From Chromatiales bacterium (GTDB lineage: Bacteria; Pseudomonadota; Gammaproteobacteria; Chromatiales; Chromatiaceae): DNA of 10,333 bases. This document shows positions 5,883 to 10,333 of the stretch, piece by piece; positions within the stretch are counted from its first letter, which is position 1; each line of letters starts with the position of its first letter. A model generated the notes under the pieces. The model saw nothing but the letters and a program-made list of their open reading frames with translations, was not told where the DNA came from and made no database searches. Location of the stretch: positions 1-10,333 of the forward strand of contig JANTHH010000090.1 in NCBI GenBank assembly GCA_024762485.1, read 5' to 3'. Both the position numbers and the translations under genes were made by a program.

Positions 5883-7343
5883 ATGAACGATAAGGCGCAA
5901 GCGCTGCAGGCGAGAATCAATCGTCCCCGCTGGGCACCGCGATCGGTGGGCAGGGGGCTGATGCTGGCCCTGTTGCTCATGTGCGGTTATTACCTCCTGG
6001 GCATGGCGGCGATGTCACTGCAATCGCCCCAGAGCGGGGTGACGCCTATCTGGCCGGCCTCCGGTCTCGCCTTTGCCATCTGCTACTGGGCCGGCCTGCG
6101 TTACAGTCTTGCCATCCTGCCGGCCATGCTGTTGCTCGCCCTGTCGCTGCATATCCCCTGGCAGGTGGGCCTGCTGGCCGGTACCGGCAGTATCCTGGAG
6201 GTGGTGGTCCCCATCTACCTGCTGCGGCGGCTTCGTTTCGATGCCCGCCTGCAGCACGTGCGTGACGTCATGCTGTTCGTCGCGCTCGGTGCGGTGCTGG
6301 GTCCCTTGTTCAGTGCCGGCCTCGGCACCATCGGCCTGGGCCTGGCAGGCGGTGAAACGGCGCTCTCGCTGCAGGTGGTCGCCGGTTTGTGGTGGTTGGG
6401 CAACAGCATCGGGGTGCTGGTGTTCGGTGGGTTCCTGCTGCTGCTGCCGGTCTGGCGCAGCCTGCTGAGCCAGATCCGTTCCTGGTGGATACTCCTTGCG
6501 GGACTGATCTTTGCCTGTGGACTGGTATGGGTCGCCTGGCTGCAACCCACGCTGCTGCAGGCCTCCCTGGTACTCTACCTGATGGTGCCAACGGTGATCG
6601 GCATGGCCATGATCGGTGCCCATGTCGGCGTGCTCTCGGCCGTCATGGCGAGTCTGTTGCTGCTGCTCGGGCTGTCGGTGCCGGCGCAGCAGGCCGCCAT
6701 GCCGCTGTCGATCAACCTCTATTACCTCAACATCGCGCTGCTGTGGGTGACCACGCTGGCAGGCCTGGCGGTGGGGAGCGCCTTTTTCGAGCGCGATATC
6801 CGCAAGCGGATCAGCTGGATGGCCCATCATGACCCACTCACCCGGCTGCTCAACCGTCATGCCTTCAACGGCCGGCTGGCCAAGGCGCTGGAGTCCGCGG
6901 TAATGCAGCATGGCCAGCACGCCCTGGTGGTGCTGGATCTCGATCACTTCAAGCAGGTCAACGATATCGAGGGCCATGCCGCCGGCGACCGGCTGCTGCA
7001 GGACATTGCCCGCCTGTTGATGCAGGAGGTGCGCAACCGCGACGCGGTGGCACGCCTGGGTGGCGATGAATTCGCCGTGCTGCTGGAACACTGCCCGCTG
7101 CTCGAGGCCTGCGGCGTGGCGGAGAACATCCGTCGCGCGATCGAGCGATACGAATACCAGGGAGAGCAGGGTGAGTACTCGGTCGAGGCGAGCATCGGCA
7201 TCGCCGAAATCCACGGCCATTCGGGGAACGTGCTGACGGTGATGCAGCAGGCGGATGCGGCCTGCTACGAGGCGAAGCGCGCCGGGCGAAACCGGGTGTG
7301 GGTGGACGATTCCTCGCTGGCCCAGGATCCGGCCGCCAGCTGA
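5883..7343 (+). CDS. Membrane-bound diguanylate cyclase with MASE1 sensor
   Basis: Makes cyclic di-GMP from two GTP. The 486 residues have an N-terminal MASE1-type integral membrane sensor (about 25-300, some eight hydrophobic segments) with the hallmark GVTPIWPASGLAFA. A short linker FFERDIRKRISWMAHHD leads into a GGDEF domain (about 313-480). The domain opens with HDPLTRLLNRHAF, binds metal and GTP through VVLDLDHFKQVND, and has an intact active site GGDEF at 393-397. The inhibitory site RNRD (384-387) lies five residues upstream, so product inhibition is expected. There is no EAL domain. The ATG at 5883 has a good GGAGG Shine-Dalgarno nine bases upstream. It starts 61 bases after folK on the same strand and may be co-transcribed. 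The MASE1 signal is unknown. Confidence 0.95.
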   Translation: MNDKAQALQARINRPRWAPRSVGRGLMLALLLMCGYYLLGMAAMSLQSPQSGVTPIWPASGLAFAICYWAGLRYSLAILPAMLLLALSLHIPWQVGLLAGTGSILEVVVPIYLLRRLRFDARLQHVRDVMLFVALGAVLGPLFSAGLGTIGLGLAGGETALSLQVVAGLWWLGNSIGVLVFGGFLLLLPVWRSLLSQIRSWWILLAGLIFACGLVWVAWLQPTLLQASLVLYLMVPTVIGMAMIGAHVGVLSAVMASLLLLLGLSVPAQQAAMPLSINLYYLNIALLWVTTLAGLAVGSAFFERDIRKRISWMAHHDPLTRLLNRHAFNGRLAKALESAVMQHGQHALVVLDLDHFKQVNDIEGHAAGDRLLQDIARLLMQEVRNRDAVARLGGDEFAVLLEHCPLLEACGVAENIRRAIERYEYQGEQGEYSVEASIGIAEIHGHSGNVLTVMQQADAACYEAKRAGRNRVWVDDSSLAQDPAAS

Positions 7344-7354
7344 GCCGCGCGGGA

Positions 7355-8110
7355 TTACTGCTGGACGCTGCGCCCGCCGTCCACGGCGATGATCTGGCCG
7401 GTGATGTAGGGTGCGTCGACCAGGAACAGCGCGGTGCGCGCGATGTCCTCCGGGGTACCGGGGCGGGCCAGCGGGATGCGTGCCAGCACGGCCCGCTTCT
7501 GCGTGTCCTCCATGAAGTCGTCCGGCCAGAGGATGGCGCCGGGCGCGATCCCGTTGACCCGTACCTCGGGCGCCAGCTCGCGCGCCAGCGACTTCACCAG
7601 CATGGCATTCGCCGCCTTCGCCATGCTGTAGATGGGATGCTCGTGATGGGGGCGTTCGGCGTGGATGTCCACCAGGTTGACGATGCAGCCGCGCTGGCCG
7701 ATCAGCTGGGGTGCCAGCGCCTGGGCGAGGAAGAAGGGGGCCTTGGCGTTGCTGCCCATGAGGTCTTCCCAGTGGGCCTCGGTGGCCTCGCCGATGGGCG
7801 TGGGATAGAAGCTGGAGGCATTGTTGACCAGGATGTCGAGCCGGCCGGTGGCCATGGGGGCCTCGTGCGCCAGTCGCGCCAGGTCTTCCGTCACCAGCAG
7901 GTCGGCCTGCAGCAGATCGGCCGAGTCGGGCCGCCTGGCCAGCAACTCGTCGCACAGCCCGCGGGCACTGTCGGCCGAGTGCCGGTAGTGGATCAGCACA
8001 TGGGCCCCGGCCCGGTGCAGGGCGCGGCTGATGGCGGCACCGACCCGGGTCGCACCGCCGGTGATCAGGGCGGTCCTGCCGCTGAGGTCGATCGTATTCT
8101 GCTCTGACAT
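7355..8110 (-). CDS. Pteridine reductase (short-chain dehydrogenase, PTR1/FolM type)
   Basis: NADPH-dependent reductase of the SDR superfamily, predicted to reduce dihydropterins (and possibly dihydrofolate) to the tetrahydro form. In 251 residues the cofactor motif is TGGATRVG (17-24), the TGxxxRxG variant typical of pteridine reductases and FolM rather than the usual TGxxxGxG. NNASSFYPTP (96-105) is nearly the same as in Leishmania PTR1. The catalytic set is D148, Y161 and K165, where Asp replaces the usual SDR Ser, again as in PTR1/FolM. The C-terminal YITGQIIAVDGGRS is standard SDR. The ATG at 8108-8110 starts eight residues before the first strand; an in-frame extension to 8242 would run into the divergent gene and is unlikely. 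It converges on the diguanylate cyclase with only 11 bases between the stops. Strict substrate is not provable here. Confidence 0.9.
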   Translation of the reverse strand: MSEQNTIDLSGRTALITGGATRVGAAISRALHRAGAHVLIHYRHSADSARGLCDELLARRPDSADLLQADLLVTEDLARLAHEAPMATGRLDILVNNASSFYPTPIGEATEAHWEDLMGSNAKAPFFLAQALAPQLIGQRGCIVNLVDIHAERPHHEHPIYSMAKAANAMLVKSLARELAPEVRVNGIAPGAILWPDDFMEDTQKRAVLARIPLARPGTPEDIARTALFLVDAPYITGQIIAVDGGRSVQQ

Positions 8111-8208
8111 GGTGTCGTGATTGGTACACTGATAGGACGCTGTCCCGCACTGTAACGGAATCGGGGCGTGCGTCCCAGTCACCCCGCATGCACAACAAAG
8201 GTTGCCCG

Positions 8209-9396
8209 ATGCACACCAGCCCGGCATTCGATCTGCCGCCACCCGATTCCGATGGACAGCGCGTGCTGCAGTCCCTGCAGGCCCACCTTGCCGAGTCGAT
8301 CGACGCCGCCGGTGGCCTGCTGCCCTTCGACCGCTTCATGGAGGCCGCGCTCTACGCCCCCGGCCTTGGCTACTACGTCAACGGCACGCGCAAGTTCGGC
8401 GAGGGCGGCGATTTCGTCACAGCGCCTGAAGTTTCGCCGCTGTTCGCCCGCTGTCTGGCGCGGCAGTGCCGGCAGGTGCTGGAGACCCTCGGCGGTGGCG
8501 ATATTCTTGAATTCGGGCCGGGCTCGGGTGTCCTGGCAGCGGATCTGCTGCTGGAACTGGAGCACCTGGGCTGCCTGCCTGACAGCTACCGCCTGCTCGA
8601 GCTCAGCCCCGAGCTGCGCCAGCGCCAGCGCGAGACCCTGCAGGCACGGGTACCGCATCTGCTCGAGCGGGTGCAGTGGCTCGAGCGGCTGCCGGCAGCG
8701 GGCTTCAGGGGCCTGATGCTCGGCAACGAGGTGATCGATGCCATGCCGGTGCACCGCTTCCGCCGCGATGCCGACGGCTGGTCCGAGTATTTCGTCGCAC
8801 TCGGTGAGGAGGGTCTGGACGGCCGCTGGGCGGCAGTGGCCAGCGCCGGGCTGGGCGAGGCGCTGCAGGCCATCGAGGCGGAGATCGACCCCCTGCCGGT
8901 GGGTTACCGGTCGGAGGTGAATCTGCGGCTGGCGCCCTGGCTGGACGCGCTGTCGGGCAGCCTGGGGCAGGGGGCACTGCTGCTGATCGATTACGGCTAC
9001 AGCCGTCGCGAGTATTACCATCCGCAGCGTGAGCAGGGCACCCTGATCTGCCACTACCGCCACCGCGCCTACGATGACCCCCTGCTGCTGCCGGGGCTGG
9101 CGGACATCACCGCCAATGTCGATTTCACCGCGGTGGCCCGGGCCGGCCAGGCCGCGGGGTTCGAACTTGCCGGTTTCTCCACCCAGGCACATTTTCTTGC
9201 CGCCAGCGGGCTCGATGAACTGGTGATGAGTTCCGACCCGGCGCAGCTGCGTGATCACCTGCCGCTGGTGCAGGCGGTGAAGACCCTGACCCTGCCCAGT
9301 GAAATGGGCGAGCGCTTCAAGGTGATCGGCCTGACCCGCGGCATCGGCCCCGCGCTCACGGGCTTTGCCCTGAGAGACCTGCGTGATCGCCTCTGA
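8209..9396 (+). CDS. MidA/NDUFAF7-type SAM-dependent methyltransferase
   Basis: A class I methyltransferase of the COG1565 family. The mitochondrial member NDUFAF7 (MidA) dimethylates an arginine of a complex I subunit; the bacterial target is not established. The 395 residues show GDFVTAPEVSPLFAR (67-81), the SAM loop LEFGPGSGVLA (100-110), LGNEVIDAMPVHRF (171-184), LLLIDYGYSRREYYHP, GTLICHYRHRAYDDPL and GLADITANVDFTAVA, all in family order. The start at 8209 is preferred over the ATG at 8188 because AAAGG sits seven bases before it; the seven extra residues are not conserved-looking. It diverges from the pteridine reductase across about 98 bases, where I saw no convincing promoter, and overlaps the downstream lipoprotein gene by 14 bases. 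Confidence 0.93.
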   Translation: MHTSPAFDLPPPDSDGQRVLQSLQAHLAESIDAAGGLLPFDRFMEAALYAPGLGYYVNGTRKFGEGGDFVTAPEVSPLFARCLARQCRQVLETLGGGDILEFGPGSGVLAADLLLELEHLGCLPDSYRLLELSPELRQRQRETLQARVPHLLERVQWLERLPAAGFRGLMLGNEVIDAMPVHRFRRDADGWSEYFVALGEEGLDGRWAAVASAGLGEALQAIEAEIDPLPVGYRSEVNLRLAPWLDALSGSLGQGALLLIDYGYSRREYYHPQREQGTLICHYRHRAYDDPLLLPGLADITANVDFTAVARAGQAAGFELAGFSTQAHFLAASGLDELVMSSDPAQLRDHLPLVQAVKTLTLPSEMGERFKVIGLTRGIGPALTGFALRDLRDRL

Positions 9397-10333
9397 ACGG
9401 CTGACCAGGTGGCTGCTGCCGGCTGTCCTGCTGCTGCTCACCGGCTGCAGCAGCATCAGTTATTACGCCCAGTCGGCCCGCGGCCAGCTGGCGCTGATGG
9501 CCAGTGCCGAACCGATCGACGCAGTGCTCGCCGACCCGGCGACCCCGCCTGAACTGGCTGCCCGTCTGCGCACGGTGCAGGCGATCCGTCGCTTTGCCGT
9601 CAGTCGCCTGGACCTGCCCGACAATGGCAGCTACCGCGACTATGCAGACGTGCAGCGCGATGCCCTGGTATGGAGTGTGGTGGCCACCGGCGAGTTCTCA
9701 CTGCAGCCGCGGCAATGGTGTTTCCCGGTGGTCGGCTGCACCAGCTACCGGGGTTATTTCGACCGGCGGGCGGCCGAGGACTTCGCCGCCGGCCTGAAGG
9801 CGGCGGGCGATGACGTCGCCGTGCTGCCGGTGCCGGCCTACTCGACCCTCGGCTGGTTCGACGACCCGCTGCCCAGCACCGTGGCCGGGCGTGACGAGGC
9901 GGACCTCGCCGGCCTGATCTTCCACGAGCTGGCGCATCAACGGCTCTACGTGCGCGACGACAGCGCCTTCAACGAATCCTACGCCAGTGCTGTGGAGGAA
10001 ATCGGCGTCGAGTTGTGGCTGCAGGATCGCTCGCCACAGCAGCTCAAGGCCTGGCACCTGCAGCGCGAGCGCGAGGGGCGGGTGCTGCGGGCGATGGCCG
10101 AGACGCGTGACGCGTTGGCCGAACTCTATCGCATGCCGCTGCAGCCGGTGGAGAAGCGGCAGCTGAAGCAGCAGATCTTCGAGGCCTTGCAGCAGCGTCT
10201 GCAGCACCTGCAGATGGCCCGGGGTGGCGAGGCGAAGCCGCGGCCTGCCGAGCGGCTTCTGAACAACGCCCACCTGGCCATGGTGCAGACCTATCATCGC
10301 TGGGTGCCGGCATTCAGGGCACTGTGGCAACAG
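9383..10333 (+). CDS. Lipoprotein zinc metallopeptidase, predicted aminopeptidase (COG4324-like), 3'-truncated
   Basis: Open from a GTG at 9383 to the right edge, 317 residues without a stop. The start is a lipoprotein signal: charged MIASERLTR, a hydrophobic core, then the lipobox LTGC with C22; Ser at +2 suggests the outer membrane. The mature part contains WCFPVVGCTSYRGYFD (112-127) and, after FDDPLPSTV, the zinc motif HELAH (181-185); NESYASAVEE (197-206) likely gives the third ligand (E205). This layout fits predicted aminopeptidases of COG4324; substrate unknown. The C-terminal third is Gln/Arg-rich and helical. No ATG gives a signal peptide, so GTG is preferred. The gene overlaps the end of the methyltransferase gene by 14 bases, indicating co-transcription. 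Family members are somewhat longer, so only the C-terminal end should be missing. Confidence 0.88.
   Translation, partial: MIASERLTRWLLPAVLLLLTGCSSISYYAQSARGQLALMASAEPIDAVLADPATPPELAARLRTVQAIRRFAVSRLDLPDNGSYRDYADVQRDALVWSVVATGEFSLQPRQWCFPVVGCTSYRGYFDRRAAEDFAAGLKAAGDDVAVLPVPAYSTLGWFDDPLPSTVAGRDEADLAGLIFHELAHQRLYVRDDSAFNESYASAVEEIGVELWLQDRSPQQLKAWHLQREREGRVLRAMAETRDALAELYRMPLQPVEKRQLKQQIFEALQQRLQHLQMARGGEAKPRPAERLLNNAHLAMVQTYHRWVPAFRALWQQ

Noticed and set aside
8111..8208. Promoters in the divergent gap between the pteridine reductase and methyltransferase genes
   Set aside because: TATCAG (minus) and TGTAAC (plus) resemble -10 boxes, but neither has a -35 at 16-18 bases. Not reported as features.
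6015..8339. 774-codon open frame on the minus strand across the diguanylate cyclase and pteridine reductase
   Set aside because: The product is Gln/Arg/His-rich with no known fold and spans two real genes, one of them on the same strand in another frame. It is a composition artefact.
8179..9456. 425-codon open frame on the minus strand opposite the methyltransferase gene
   Set aside because: No domain is recognisable, and the plus-strand reading has all COG1565 motifs.
9698..10330. 210-codon open frame on the minus strand opposite the lipoprotein peptidase
   Set aside because: The plus strand has a lipobox and HELAH in one continuous frame; the antisense reading has no domain.

Overview
This window is a stretch of core chromosome from a high-G+C gammaproteobacterium outside the enterics. 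The gene order rpsU-yqeY-dnaG-rpoD, with tsaD, plsY, folB and folK on the other side of rpsU, is the macromolecular-synthesis region of gammaproteobacteria and, as I recall it, resembles the Pseudomonas arrangement. The proteins (bS21, DnaG, RpoD, TsaD, PlsY, FolB) resemble E. coli proteins I know. I cannot name the genus. I see no mobile element, CRISPR array, tRNA or rRNA.

Layout. Positions 1-3054 on the minus strand hold the macromolecular-synthesis operon, read right to left: rpsU (bS21), a yqeY-type GatB/YqeY-domain gene, dnaG (primase) and the first 145 codons of rpoD (sigma-70), which runs off the left edge. A strong sigma-70 promoter (TTGCAA-17-TAGAAT) drives rpsU, whose leader can form an 8-bp hairpin. 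A second promoter with a perfect TATAAT lies between dnaG and rpoD, so sigma-70 can be made independently of the ribosomal and primase genes. tsaD (t6A tRNA modification) diverges from rpsU at 3151-4182. plsY (acyl-phosphate glycerol-3-phosphate acyltransferase) converges on it at 4254-4856.

folB and folK (4980-5821) overlap by one base and encode consecutive steps of folate biosynthesis. They are followed in the same direction by a membrane-bound MASE1-GGDEF diguanylate cyclase (5883-7343) with an intact active site and inhibitory site. Converging on it is a short-chain dehydrogenase with the TGxxxRxG and NNASSFYPTP signatures of pteridine reductases (7355-8110), so three pterin/folate enzymes lie within about 3 kb. 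Diverging from that gene is a MidA/NDUFAF7-type methyltransferase (8209-9396). Its end overlaps by 14 bases a GTG-started lipoprotein with an HELAH zinc-protease motif (9383 to the right edge), probably a COG4324-type predicted aminopeptidase.

The genes link replication initiation, transcription, translation fidelity, phospholipid start-up and folate supply. I found no undescribed multi-gene system. The points most worth a second look are regulatory: the rpsU leader hairpin, the hairpin touching the dnaG start codon, and the rpsU promoter pressed against the tsaD start. The pteridine reductase beside folBK and an insertion in the primase core also merit checking. No gene-free stretch exceeds about 125 bases.
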